64,000 bases of DNA, from the NCBI GenBank assembly GCA_903927615.1, contig CAIYNU010000011.1:25801-89800 (forward strand). Reading direction: 5' to 3'. The first letter of the stretch is position 1, and each line of letters starts with the position of its first letter. Origin of the DNA: an uncultured Rhodospirillales bacterium (GTDB lineage: Bacteria; Pseudomonadota; Alphaproteobacteria; Azospirillales; Azospirillaceae). Position numbers and translations under genes: made by a program. This document shows, piece after piece, positions 1 through 8,533 of this stretch. Below the pieces are notes generated by a model. It saw nothing but the letters and a program-made list of their open reading frames with translations. It was not told the origin of the DNA and searched no databases.

Positions 1-352
1 GCGCAATGGTCGGAAGAGTGAGGGACTCGAGCGCCAGCGGACGGTGGTCATGTCTTACCTGAACGGCGGTCACTGGACGCTGTTGGAACGGCACACCGAA
101 ACCAAAACCGATGAGCATGGTGGTGGCAAACGTGGCCAGCGACCGGCGTTGGCGCATGCCTTGGCCGCCTGCCGTCAGCACCAGGCCGCGCTGGTGGTGG
201 CCGATCCCGGACACCTGGAGCGGGATGATGACTTCATGACCGAACTGACCAAGGCCGGGGTCGAATGCTGGGGGGTGGAAGCCGGGCCGTATGATCGGCC
301 CCTGGCCAAGCCGTTGGGCCGGCTCGAGAGTCGTGTCGGCGGACGTCATTGA
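1..352 (+). pseudogene. Serine recombinase (resolvase-type) N-terminal domain fragment, cut by window edge
   Basis: The frame is open from the first bases of the window, so the true start lies outside it. The reading matches the resolvase catalytic-domain pattern: a GLERQR-like stretch, then YLNGG, then RPALAHALAACRQHQAALVVAD (residues about 50-70) followed by a GVECWGVEAG segment. In active family members the AALVVA stretch is followed by an L-D-R-L-x-R type motif; here it reads DPGHLERD, so a catalytic arginine region is altered. The homology stops soon after and the frame ends about 20 codons later, with no C-terminal DNA-binding part. I read it as a decayed or truncated remnant of a mobile element. 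The family call is moderately secure; loss of function is inferred. Confidence 0.55.
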
Positions 353-473
353 TCGCGGCCCCCCGTGGGGGGGCCGGTGACGGGCGATGGCATTGGCCGA
401 TTTTATTGGACGGTGGTCGGAGGTTTCGCTTAAATACCGCCCGGATGGTGGTTGAAGGGTCGAGGCAGTGGCA

Positions 474-857
474 ATGGTCAGAGTTTTTTCCGTCATGGCG
501 GCGATGGCGCTGGCCGTCGGTGGCTGTGCGATGGATACCAAGCCTTACGTCTGGCCGACGCCGGTCTATGGCGTGCCCTTTATTCAAACCAGTTTTACCC
601 TGCGCTACAGCAAGCTGTTGAACAGCGAGGATGAAATTCGGGAAGTGGTGGCCCGGTATTGTGGGCCAGGCTATGATGTGGCCCGGGTGACGCCCGTGGA
701 CTGGGTTGGTACCGCCGTTCATCCGGACGCGCTTTCGGTCGCGTGCGGTCCGTCGCCCCAGCCCCTGCCGAAATTCCGCGGCCATGATGTCAGCCTCACC
801 TATATGATTTCCCTGCGACCGCCGGCAAACGTCCCCGCGGTCTCCGCGGCGCCATAA
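474..857 (+). CDS. Small lipoprotein of unknown function
   Basis: A 127-residue protein with a short signal peptide ending in a lipobox-like AVGGC (Cys at about residue 18), so it is probably lipid-anchored. The mature part contains YCGPGYD and ACGPSP segments with two further cysteines and no domain I recognise. The ATG at 474 is preferred over an in-frame GTG at 468 because GAGG lies about 8 bases upstream of it. It is transcribed towards the leftward acyl-CoA reductase gene and ends 10 bases from it, so the two are convergent. Function unknown; expression is likely because of the signal peptide and ribosome site. Confidence 0.7.
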   Translation: MVRVFSVMAAMALAVGGCAMDTKPYVWPTPVYGVPFIQTSFTLRYSKLLNSEDEIREVVARYCGPGYDVARVTPVDWVGTAVHPDALSVACGPSPQPLPKFRGHDVSLTYMISLRPPANVPAVSAAP

Positions 858-867
858 GGGGCACTGA

Positions 868-2139
868 TCAAGCCGTGGCGATGGTCACCAGGCGGGTCAG
901 GGCGCGCATCAGGTCGGTGCCGTCCCAGACGGTGGTGAACGACAGGGCTTGACCGAGTGGAACCAGGCGGTCGATGCCGCGGCCATTGAGCGCGCGGGCA
1001 AACCCGGCGAGTGTTTCGGGGCCGAAGCCGAAGTGAGCCAGGGTTTGAACCCGTCGCGTCACCAGCGGCAGGCCGTCGGTCAGCGTGTCGACCTCAGCCT
1101 CCAGCAGCACGCCGGTACCGGTGGCGGTCAGGGTGTCCCGGTCGGCCGGGGCCAGGGTTGCCAACCGGATCACGGTCAGACGGTCGCCGTGGTGGTCGAC
1201 TCGAGCCACCGGCAAATCCAGTACCGCCCGGTGCCAGCCGGCCAGCCGGTCCAACCGGGCCGCCGGTCCGGGCTCGGGGAAACGGGTGGCGGCCTGGGCC
1301 GCGACCCGGGGGTGAAAGTCGGCGGCGGCGTCGTCGGCGGTTCCGGCCTTGCCGCACCACAGCAGCAGACGCGGTGACGCGCAGGCCTGCTGGTTAAACC
1401 AGAACAGATCATTGCAGAATGCGTCGGCCACACTCTGGCGCTGCTCGGGGCTGAGGGCCAGATACGGCCCGGTGGCGAGGGCTGCCCACGAGACCCGATC
1501 GGGGAAGGTCAGGTCCACGGTATGGGGCCGAGCGGGCAGGGCGCGCAACGATGACACGGTCGCGTCGCCACCCCACAGCATCCGGGCATCGGCGGCCTGT
1601 GACAGGGCGGCGGTGACGGCATCATCCCGGGGATAGTGGACAAAGGCGGTGGCGGCGGCCAGCGCCGCAGCGTCGGGGCTCGCCAGCAACCCGCCCAGAA
1701 TCTCCAGCAACACCTGGGTGGCTGGCCCTGTCCCCCGTTCCGAAAGCCGGATCAGGTTGCGGTTGCCGGCCAGCAGCGCCGGCACCCAGGAATAGACGAA
1801 CTGGGTGTCAACATTGGCGGGCGGGACATGCAGCACCAAGCCACGCGGCACCGCCAGGGTACCGGCCGGCAGTCCGGCCAGGAAATCCCGGGCCAACCGG
1901 GTCAGGGCTGCCGGGCGCAGCCAGAAAGCGAGGGCCTGGAGGTCCGGCCGGTGCCGGGCGGCGGCATGGGTCCCCAGGCGGCGGTGCAATTCACCGAGGA
2001 AAGCCAGAATTTCGGGGGCGAAAGGGGGCAGTTCGGGGGGCAGGGTCAGGGTCGTCAGCAGCTCCGGCACCGTCACCGGGCCGGCGGTGGGTGCCAGGCG
2101 GGTGACGGGCGTCATGGCCTTTGGCGACCAGGCGGCCAT
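868..2139 (-). CDS. LuxC-family acyl-CoA reductase
   Basis: About 423 residues, related to LuxC/acyl-CoA reductases of the aldehyde dehydrogenase fold, which reduce a fatty acyl thioester to aldehyde with NADPH. Seen in the sequence: HVPPANVDTQFVYSW and the GNRNLIRLS segment of the nucleotide-binding part (residues about 105-135), and FNQQACASP with the probable nucleophile Cys near residue 253. There is no luxE or luciferase nearby, so light production is not implied; aldehyde, wax or storage-lipid metabolism is more likely. It is last in a leftward run after cyclase, hemN and a glutamine amidotransferase, starting 13 bases after the latter. The start may instead be the ATG at 2115, which has AAAGG just upstream. 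Confidence 0.8.
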   Translation of the reverse strand: MAAWSPKAMTPVTRLAPTAGPVTVPELLTTLTLPPELPPFAPEILAFLGELHRRLGTHAAARHRPDLQALAFWLRPAALTRLARDFLAGLPAGTLAVPRGLVLHVPPANVDTQFVYSWVPALLAGNRNLIRLSERGTGPATQVLLEILGGLLASPDAAALAAATAFVHYPRDDAVTAALSQAADARMLWGGDATVSSLRALPARPHTVDLTFPDRVSWAALATGPYLALSPEQRQSVADAFCNDLFWFNQQACASPRLLLWCGKAGTADDAAADFHPRVAAQAATRFPEPGPAARLDRLAGWHRAVLDLPVARVDHHGDRLTVIRLATLAPADRDTLTATGTGVLLEAEVDTLTDGLPLVTRRVQTLAHFGFGPETLAGFARALNGRGIDRLVPLGQALSFTTVWDGTDLMRALTRLVTIATA

Positions 2140-2152
2140 CCGTGGGGGCCGG

Positions 2153-2860
2153 TCATGGTTCTCGCTCGGACAGCCAGCGCCGGAAACAATTGGCGGCATG
2201 GGGCGCCAGGCCGGGCGCCCAGCGGTGGGTGTCCGCCCGCAGGGTCGTGACGGTGACGCCCGAATGGGGGGCGGCGATCTCGCAGGCGTGGCCGATCAGC
2301 CAGCGTTCGATCTCCGACGCGACCACTTCCAGGTGGAATTGCAAGCCCAGCGCCGCCGGTCCCCAGGCGAACGCCTGGTTCGGGCAGACCTCGGTGGAGG
2401 CCAGCCGCGTCGCGCCGTCCGGCAGGTCGAAGGTGTCGCCATGCCAGTGCAGCACCGGCACGGCGCCGTCGATGTGTCGGAGCATCGAGCCCCGGCCGGC
2501 CTCGCTGAGGCTGACCGGCGCCCAGCCGATTTCCTTGTGCCCGGCCGGATAGACCCGGGCGCCAAGGGCCGCCGCCATCAATTGTGCCCCCAGGCAAATG
2601 CCGAGGGTGGGCCGGCCGGCCCTGAGCCGGGCCTCCAGACAGCGCAGCTCGTCGGTCAGAAACGGATAGAGCGACGATTCATAGGCGCCGATCGGGCCGC
2701 CCAGCACCACCAGCAGATCGGGCTGATGGGGGTTCAGCGCCGCCAGATCGTCGACCCCGGCGTCGGCATAGCTGACCTGATAATCGTGCTCGGCCAACAC
2801 GTCACCCAGCAGCCCCAGTCCCTCGAAGGACACATGACGAATAGCCAGAGCAGATTTCAT
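2153..2860 (-). CDS. Class I glutamine amidotransferase domain protein (GuaA-like)
   Basis: A 235-residue stand-alone glutamine amidotransferase-fold protein. LGGPIGAYE, LGICLGAQ with the nucleophile Cys near residue 99, and LQFHLEV with the catalytic His and Glu near residue 178 complete the triad. Such proteins release ammonia from glutamine or act as gamma-glutamyl hydrolases; the partner or substrate cannot be told from sequence. The length fits the stand-alone GMP-synthase-like family and there is no synthetase domain. It sits 58 bases after hemN and 13 before the LuxC-like gene on the same strand, so it is probably co-transcribed. Confidence 0.82.
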   Translation of the reverse strand: MKSALAIRHVSFEGLGLLGDVLAEHDYQVSYADAGVDDLAALNPHQPDLLVVLGGPIGAYESSLYPFLTDELRCLEARLRAGRPTLGICLGAQLMAAALGARVYPAGHKEIGWAPVSLSEAGRGSMLRHIDGAVPVLHWHGDTFDLPDGATRLASTEVCPNQAFAWGPAALGLQFHLEVVASEIERWLIGHACEIAAPHSGVTVTTLRADTHRWAPGLAPHAANCFRRWLSEREP

Positions 2861-2918
2861 TGTGACCGGGACGTTATTATGGCGGGGTGAGCGAAGGATA
2901 TCACGACCGACGGCCGGA

Positions 2919-4283
2919 TCAAACCGCCCGGGAATGGCGGGCGGTGCCGTTTTGCTGACTGGCCATCAAATAGCGATCGAACACCGCCGCCACGATGCGG
3001 ACCAGCGGCCGGGCGCCCGCGGGAATGGTCAGCCGCCGACCGTCGCGTTTTACCAGGCCGTCGGCGACAAGGTCGTCCAACGCCGGCAGTTCGGGGTCGA
3101 AATGGTCGCTGCCGAGGCCGTGGCGGGTGGCCACCTGTTCCAGGTCCACCGCCAGGTCGGACATCAGGCGCTCGATCAGGTCCCGGCGCAGGCGGTCGTC
3201 GGCGCTGAGCGGGAGGCCCCGGGTGACGGGCAAGCCGCCGGCCTCGATGGCCGCGGCGTATGCGTGGAAGTCCGGGGCGTTCTGAACATAGCCCTGGGGC
3301 AGGGCGCCGATGGCCGAGGCCCCGAAACCGATCAGCACCGGCGAGCCGTCGGGGGTGTACCCCTGAAAGTTGCGGCGCAACCGGCCGGCGCGTTGGGCCA
3401 CCGCCAGTTCATCGTGGGGGGCCGCGAAATGATCCAGGCCGATGGCTTCGAACCCGGCACCGGTCAGCCGGTCGGCGATGGCGGCGAACTGGCGCCACCG
3501 GGCCGGGCCGTCGGGCAGGGCGGCCTCGTCGATCAACTTCTGGTGGGACTTCATCCACGGCACATGGGCATAGCCGAACACCGCCAGCCGGTCGGGTTTG
3601 AGCGACAGCGCCAGGTCGGCGCTGTCCCGGCAGTGGTCGACGGTCTGACCGGGCAGGCCGTACATCAGGTCCAGGTTGATGGCGGCGATGCCGGCGGCGC
3701 GCAGCCGCGCCACCGCTTCGGCGGTCATGGCATAAGGCTGGACGCGGTTGACCGCCCGCTGAATCCCCGGGTCGAAGTCCTGCACGCCCAGACTGGCCCG
3801 GTTGACCCCGGCCCCGGCCATCGCCCGCACATGCTCCGGGGTCAGGGTCCGCGGGTCGATTTCCACGGCGATCTCGGCGCCGGCGGTCAGGTCGAAGCGG
3901 TCACCCAGCACCGCCATGACCCCGGCGAAGTCGTCGGGTGCGACCATGTTGGGCGTGCCGCCGCCCCAATGCAGATGGCGCACCCGCAGCCGCCCGGGAA
4001 TGACGTCCGCCACCCGATGAATCTCGCGCCGAAGGTGCTCCAGATACGCCGCCACCGGCTGGTAGCGCGCCACCACCTTGGTGTGGCAACCGCAATACCA
4101 GCACATGCTCTCGCAAAACGGGATGTGCAGATAGAGCGAAATCTCGGTGTCGGTGGCCAGACTGCCCAGCCAGTCCTGATAGCGGACGGCGTCCACGGCG
4201 GCGGTGAAGTGGGGCGCGGTGGGATAGCTGGTGTAACGGGGCACCCGCACGCCGTCGTAGCGGGCCAGAAGCTCGGGAGTCAT
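2919..4283 (-). CDS. hemN: Oxygen-independent coproporphyrinogen III oxidase (radical SAM)
   Basis: A 454-residue enzyme that decarboxylates coproporphyrinogen III to protoporphyrinogen IX without oxygen. The N-terminus carries the RYTSYPTAPHF motif typical of true HemN rather than HemW, followed by HIPFCESMCWYCGC, the Cys-x3-Cys-x2-Cys site for the 4Fe-4S/SAM cluster plus the extra Cys of this family. LHWGGGTPN and EIDPRTL continue the radical SAM core; a C-terminal HemN domain follows (RRDLIERLMS). The ATG at 4283 has AAGGTGAT upstream. It lies 45 bases downstream of the cyclase gene. Its presence fits a facultatively anaerobic or phototrophic lifestyle, but no FNR-type box was identified. 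Confidence 0.93.
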   Translation of the reverse strand: MTPELLARYDGVRVPRYTSYPTAPHFTAAVDAVRYQDWLGSLATDTEISLYLHIPFCESMCWYCGCHTKVVARYQPVAAYLEHLRREIHRVADVIPGRLRVRHLHWGGGTPNMVAPDDFAGVMAVLGDRFDLTAGAEIAVEIDPRTLTPEHVRAMAGAGVNRASLGVQDFDPGIQRAVNRVQPYAMTAEAVARLRAAGIAAINLDLMYGLPGQTVDHCRDSADLALSLKPDRLAVFGYAHVPWMKSHQKLIDEAALPDGPARWRQFAAIADRLTGAGFEAIGLDHFAAPHDELAVAQRAGRLRRNFQGYTPDGSPVLIGFGASAIGALPQGYVQNAPDFHAYAAAIEAGGLPVTRGLPLSADDRLRRDLIERLMSDLAVDLEQVATRHGLGSDHFDPELPALDDLVADGLVKRDGRRLTIPAGARPLVRIVAAVFDRYLMASQQNGTARHSRAV

Positions 4284-4328
4284 GGGATCACCTTGACCCG
4301 GCCGGGGCCGGGGGTGCGTTGCTGCGGG

Positions 4329-6206
4329 TCAGGCCGAAAGCGTTGGCGTCTCATCATACAGACCGAAGGCCGCCGGCGGCACCCGTAAGAATGTCACCGG
4401 CTCGGCAAAACCCTTGACCCGGGCTTGCTCGGCAAGCGCACCCAGGGGGGCCAACCGGGCGGCGACGCCGGGGTCGGCGGCCAGGGTTGCCGACAGCACC
4501 ACGTCGCCGCCGGTGCTTTGACCCTGAAGCCGGGCCGCCAGATTGACCGTGCTGCCGAAATAATCGAGCCGGCCATTGAGCGTCACCGCCACGCACGGCC
4601 CGCCATGCAGGCCAAGCTTGATCACCAGGGCCTGGTCGCCGGTCTGGGTCGCGTTGAAACGGGCGATGTGGGTTTGAACCGCGATGGCGGCGGCCACGGC
4701 GTGTTCGGGATCATGGAACGCCGCCATCACCGCGTCGCCGATGGTCTTGACGATGCCGCCGTCATGGAGACGAATCTGTTCCGCCAGGAAGGCGAAATGG
4801 TTGCGCACCAACTGGTAGGCGCGGGCATCGCCGACCTGGGTGTACAGGGCGGTTGAGGCCTTGAGGTCCGTGAACATCAGGGTGACGTGGCCGATGGCCA
4901 CCTCGTCACCGGGGCGCAGCACCGCGTCCGAGAACAGTTCCCGGAACGCCTCGAGGGTGGTGACGTGGTGAGCGGTCAGGGCGTCGGTGATCCAGCTCCG
5001 GTCCTCGATCATGAAGGTCAGGGCGTGGCCGGTGTGATTTTCCAGGGCGACCTGACCGGCCGGGGCCGGCGGACCGGCGACCACGGCCTGACCGTCGGCC
5101 ACCGCCGTCGGCAGCCCCCAGCCGGGTTCCGGGCCGTCGATGTCGGTTCCGGTGCCGGGTTCCAGGGTGCGCAATCGCCAGGGGCCGGTTGGCAGATCGG
5201 CCGCCACCAGCCGCCGCTCTCCCGCCGCCAGGGTTTGCTGGACGGCGACATGCGGGGTCAGCCCGGGGCCGCTGAGGCAGAACCCGCCGGGCGCCACCGG
5301 GCGGATCGCTTCGGCGGGATGGAAGGTCAGTTCGACGTTGCGGCTGAAGTCGGCGTCGTAAGGGACATTGCAGGACGGGCAGTGGACGCCGTGGGGTAAC
5401 CGGTCGAGCGAGGTCACGGCCGTCTTGGCGCCGCGGCAGCGCGGGCACAGAATGTCCCAGTTCATGGCCAGCAGGCCGTTCTTGACCGCCGCCAGACAGG
5501 TTTCCACGGCATGGCGCGGCGGCACCGCCCACCGCCGGGCCAGGGCCAGCGGCCTGATGCGCGCCAGATCGGTTTCGGGGCCGGTCAGCACCAGTTCGGC
5601 CAGCCGGCGGGCGAGGCCGTGGCCGTTGCCGCTGGCCTCGATGGCGTCGACCATGCCGTCCACCCGCTGCGCCCGGCTGGAGGCCGGCGCCGGGCCGGTG
5701 CTCCCGGTCGGTTCGGGAAACGGGGGTGAGCGGTACCCTCCGATCGTCGCGATTTCCCGGGCCGCGCGTTCCATGGCCCGCCCGGCGCGGTCGAGAAACC
5801 CCGGGGGCAGCAGCAACCCGCTGAGCCACGAGGCCGGTTCGATCTCGAGCACAAAGGTCGCCCGGGTGCCGCCGGCATCGCCCGGCTGCAATTCCGTGGC
5901 TTGACTCAAGCGACGGAGCGGTCCCCGGGTGAACAGCCGTTCCTGCCGGAAACTGCGGCCCGCCACCCACTGACAGGGTTGTTCGTCCCATTCCAGGATC
6001 GTTTGCCCGCCCAGAATGTTCCGTCGGATCGCCCGCGCCAGCCGCAGCAGCGAGCCGTCGGCCCGGAACACCTCTTCCACCTGATATTTCGGAACGCCCA
6101 CCGCCTCGTTGAGGTGGGGGGTGTCGGCCAGGATGGTCCAGACGGTTTCGGGAGGTTGGGTGAACTGCCAAACCCAGGCGCGCCGTACCGTCTTCGCCAT
6201 GACCAT
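4329..6206 (-). CDS. Class III adenylate/guanylate cyclase with SRPBCC-like and zinc-ribbon regions
   Basis: About 625 residues. Residues 1-150 look like an SRPBCC (START-like) ligand-binding domain (QFTQPPETVWTILADT...). A middle region carries CPRC and CPSC pairs, a zinc-ribbon pattern as in DUF5939 cyclases. The C-terminal class III catalytic domain has VTLMFTDLKAST with the first metal-binding Asp, IGDAVMAAFHD with the second, and LGLHGGPC and LNGRLDYFGSTVNLAARLQ. It should make cAMP or cGMP in response to an unknown hydrophobic ligand. ATG at 6206 or 6200 follows a GAAGGAAAAGGA stretch. First gene of a probable leftward operon with hemN, the amidotransferase and the LuxC-like gene. Confidence 0.87.
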   Translation of the reverse strand: MVMAKTVRRAWVWQFTQPPETVWTILADTPHLNEAVGVPKYQVEEVFRADGSLLRLARAIRRNILGGQTILEWDEQPCQWVAGRSFRQERLFTRGPLRRLSQATELQPGDAGGTRATFVLEIEPASWLSGLLLPPGFLDRAGRAMERAAREIATIGGYRSPPFPEPTGSTGPAPASSRAQRVDGMVDAIEASGNGHGLARRLAELVLTGPETDLARIRPLALARRWAVPPRHAVETCLAAVKNGLLAMNWDILCPRCRGAKTAVTSLDRLPHGVHCPSCNVPYDADFSRNVELTFHPAEAIRPVAPGGFCLSGPGLTPHVAVQQTLAAGERRLVAADLPTGPWRLRTLEPGTGTDIDGPEPGWGLPTAVADGQAVVAGPPAPAGQVALENHTGHALTFMIEDRSWITDALTAHHVTTLEAFRELFSDAVLRPGDEVAIGHVTLMFTDLKASTALYTQVGDARAYQLVRNHFAFLAEQIRLHDGGIVKTIGDAVMAAFHDPEHAVAAAIAVQTHIARFNATQTGDQALVIKLGLHGGPCVAVTLNGRLDYFGSTVNLAARLQGQSTGGDVVLSATLAADPGVAARLAPLGALAEQARVKGFAEPVTFLRVPPAAFGLYDETPTLSA

Positions 6207-6535
6207 TCCTTTTCCTTCGGCCCGCCGGTCGGGCGCCCGCACAGAAAGTGGGGTCGGCGAGGCGCCCCGCCAAGCCGTGAGCGGGCCCGATCACTCTATA
6301 CCCGGCTGGGCGGCGGACGGCGACGATGTTTTTTCGGGTCGGGGATGGCGCCGTTCCGGTGATCGCCTGTGGTCGGCGCAACCGTGACGCCGGCGGATGA
6401 TTGCATACAAATGTATGCTTACTCTTATTTGATCGCCGATGTTATGATTCCATCGAATTTGTTCCACTACCATGATAAATATGCAGGGATTACGCTTGGG
6501 CGTGGCGCGCCGCGGCGATTGCGGGAGGGGACGGG
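6207..6535. other. Divergent intergenic region, AT-rich in its right half
   Basis: Separates the leftward cyclase from the rightward Sel1 kinase. The half next to the kinase (about 6395-6480) is clearly richer in A and T than the surroundings and holds a perfect 7+7 inverted repeat listed separately. Promoters for both genes are expected here, but I cannot assign -35/-10 boxes with confidence. No coding sequence is supported. Confidence 0.5.
6403..6418. promoter_or_regulatory. Perfect inverted repeat, candidate operator
   Basis: GCATACA-AA-TGTATGC: two 7-base arms around a 2-base centre, in the divergent region between the cyclase and the Sel1 kinase genes, about 118 bases before the kinase start. 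The size and symmetry are typical of a site for a dimeric helix-turn-helix repressor. The regulator is unknown and no transcription factor gene lies next to it. Confidence 0.4.
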
Positions 6536-8329
6536 ATGTCGGACACGTTGGAACTGGACGATGACTCACACGCCGAGGCGCTGCCGGTCGGCTTTCAACT
6601 TAACAACTTTCGGTTGGTCAAGGTCCTGGGGCGGGGTGGCTTCGGGATCACCTATCAGGCGGAAGAGATCCGGCATGGTAAGGTGGTTGCGATTAAGGAG
6701 TTTTTCCCGATCCAACTTGCTCGTCGCGACGGCGTCAGCGTTCGGGCACTGAGCGGAGGAACTAAAAAAGACTTCGATCAGTACTTAAAGAAATTTTTTG
6801 ATGAAGCGACAACCCTGTTGCGCTTTGGTCACCTCAATCATATTGTCAGTGTTCGAAGTTACTTCCCGGCGAATGGTACCGGCTACCTCATGATGGATTT
6901 CGAGACGGGTCAACCGCTCGACCGCCATCTCGCTACCCTCGGGCGAGCCTTGACCGAGGCGGAGGTCTTGGCGATTTTGATCCCGCTGCTGGAGGACCTT
7001 GAGCAGGTGCATGCCACCAATATTCTTCACCGCGACATCAAGCCCCAGAATATCATCATCCGGCCCGACGGTTCACCGGTGTTGGTCGATTTCGGCGCGG
7101 CCCGGTACTGGAGCGACGAGGCCTCAGATCCCACCAGGACGGCTTTTCACAGTGAAGGCTATACGCCGTGGGAGCAGTACTCGCGTGACGGTCGTCAGGG
7201 ACCGTGGACCGATCTCTATGCTCTGGGCGCGACCGCGTATCAAATGGTGACGGGTTACAGGCTTCAAGGCGGGCTGGATCGAAAAATATCCACAGACCGC
7301 CACGTCAGTGTCGCCCAAGAGACTGCGCCCGGAGCGTACAGTTCCGAGTTTCTGAAGGCCATCGATTGGGCACTACAGTTAGACATGGCCCAGCGACCGC
7401 AAAGTGCAGCAGCGTGGCGTCGTCTGTTCGAATCTCCTGTGCCGAAGCCGCCGGTTGTGTTGGAGCCGCCGGTTTCCCCATCGACTTGGCAGATGGGAAA
7501 GGACGCCTATGATCAGAATGATTACGCGACGGCCATCAAGGTATGGCGACCATTGGCTGATGAGGGCGACGCAATAGCACAGTATTGGCTCGGAGTGATG
7601 TACGACGATGGCGAGGGCGTCGACCAGGACGATGCCGAGGCGCTCAAGTGGTATCTTAAGTCTGCCGGGCAGGGCTATGCTGCTGCACAGTATTGGCTCG
7701 GAGTGATGTACGACGATGGCGAGGGCGTCGACCAGGACGATGACGAGGCGCTCAAATGGTATCGTAAGGCTGCCAGGCAGGGCGATGCTGCTGCACAGTA
7801 CAGTCTTGGGATTATGTACCAGGAGGGCCAGGGCGTCGAGCAGGACGATGCCGAGGCTCTCAAATGGTATCGTAGGGCTGCCAGGCAGGGCTATGCTCAT
7901 GCGCAGTACCGTCTTGGGGTTATGTACCAGGAGGGCCAGGGCGTCGAGCAGGACGATGACGAGGCGCTCAAGTGGTATCGTAAGGCGGCCGAGCAGGGCG
8001 ACCCTGACGCGCAGCACGCCCTCGGGGTTATGTATCATGAGGGCCAGGGCGTCGAGCGGGATGATGCCGAGGCGGTCAAGTGGCATCGTAAGGCTGCGGA
8101 ACAGGGCGACGCCGCCGCGCAGTACAGACTTGGATTACAGTACAAGAATGGCTGGGGCGTGACCAAGGATTATGTCCAGGCCTATATTTGGTTCATGGTG
8201 GCCGCTGATCAAGGTCATGGGAGAGCGCCCAGAAGCCGCGATGCCGTGGCCAAACAATTGACCCGCGCCCAGATCGCTGAAGCAAAAAAGCAGGCGGCGA
8301 CGTTACCCAAAGCCGATGGCCCGTCATAA
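6536..8329 (+). CDS. Ser/Thr protein kinase with C-terminal Sel1 repeats
   Basis: A 597-residue soluble Hanks-type kinase followed by a repeat scaffold. The kinase (residues about 20-290) has all key sites: GRGGFG loop, Lys in VVAIKEFF, HRDIKPQN catalytic loop and VDFGAARYW metal-binding DFG. A Pro-rich linker leads to six 36-residue Sel1 (SLR) repeats, each carrying an AQYxLGxMY...GQGV...DDAEALKWYRKAA pattern (about 340-570). Sel1 repeats bind protein partners, so this is probably a signalling kinase with built-in adaptor. No membrane segment. Its kinase domain is strikingly like that of the kinase at 34693-36609 (GFGITYxAE, FFDEATTxLRFGHL, GYTPWEQYSRDG). A palindrome upstream may control it. 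Confidence 0.92.
   Translation: MSDTLELDDDSHAEALPVGFQLNNFRLVKVLGRGGFGITYQAEEIRHGKVVAIKEFFPIQLARRDGVSVRALSGGTKKDFDQYLKKFFDEATTLLRFGHLNHIVSVRSYFPANGTGYLMMDFETGQPLDRHLATLGRALTEAEVLAILIPLLEDLEQVHATNILHRDIKPQNIIIRPDGSPVLVDFGAARYWSDEASDPTRTAFHSEGYTPWEQYSRDGRQGPWTDLYALGATAYQMVTGYRLQGGLDRKISTDRHVSVAQETAPGAYSSEFLKAIDWALQLDMAQRPQSAAAWRRLFESPVPKPPVVLEPPVSPSTWQMGKDAYDQNDYATAIKVWRPLADEGDAIAQYWLGVMYDDGEGVDQDDAEALKWYLKSAGQGYAAAQYWLGVMYDDGEGVDQDDDEALKWYRKAARQGDAAAQYSLGIMYQEGQGVEQDDAEALKWYRRAARQGYAHAQYRLGVMYQEGQGVEQDDDEALKWYRKAAEQGDPDAQHALGVMYHEGQGVERDDAEAVKWHRKAAEQGDAAAQYRLGLQYKNGWGVTKDYVQAYIWFMVAADQGHGRAPRSRDAVAKQLTRAQIAEAKKQAATLPKADGPS
7570..8210 (+). repeat. Tandem 108-bp coding repeats (Sel1 units)
   Basis: Six in-frame units of 36 codons. 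Units one and two share a DNA stretch of roughly 60 bases without change (from about 7576 and 7684), and units three and four share the segment encoding MYQEGQGVEQDD. Such DNA-level identity, not just protein similarity, points to recent duplication or gene conversion within the array. Confidence 0.8.
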
Positions 8330-8360
8330 GCGGAAGGGATAGGCCTGTCCTGGGAACGCA

Positions 8361-8440
8361 GGCGTCTTGCCCGCCGGATGGCCGAAAGATCACAAGGGGG
8401 AGCCGTTCTTAAGAGGCTTGCCAAGGGCGGGCAGGATGCC
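8361..8440. repeat. Inverted-repeat element with GCGTCTTGCCCGCC-type arms
   Basis: Left arm GGCGTCTTGCCCGCC at 8361-8375, right arm GGCGGGCAGGATGCC at 8426-8440; in RNA they pair with only wobble exceptions. The arm sequence resembles a widespread class of dispersed intergenic repeats in GC-rich bacteria. Could serve as a transcript-end structure after the kinase gene, but there is no T run. Confidence 0.5.
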
Positions 8441-8470
8441 CGCGGTCCGCCCTACCCCTATCCAGGACGG

Positions 8471-8533
8471 CATAACCGGCCCGGACTCCAGTTCCCGGCC
8501 GGGGAGTGGATTTGCCCTGGCCCGCCGGTTATG
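8471..8533. repeat. Nested extragenic palindrome
   Basis: Outer perfect 10-base arms CATAACCGGC (8471-8480) and GCCGGTTATG (8524-8533). Inside lie a CCCGGCCGGG self-complementary core and ACTCC/GGAGT arms, so the whole 63 bases can fold as a branched hairpin. Resembles REP/BIME-like elements; copy number elsewhere is unknown. Confidence 0.5.

Noticed and set aside
868..2139. Bioluminescence (lux) operon
   Set aside because: Only a LuxC-like reductase is present; no luxA, luxB, luxD or luxE.
2862..4388. A 508-codon plus-strand frame opposite hemN
   Set aside because: Antisense shadow of a well-supported gene, no motif.
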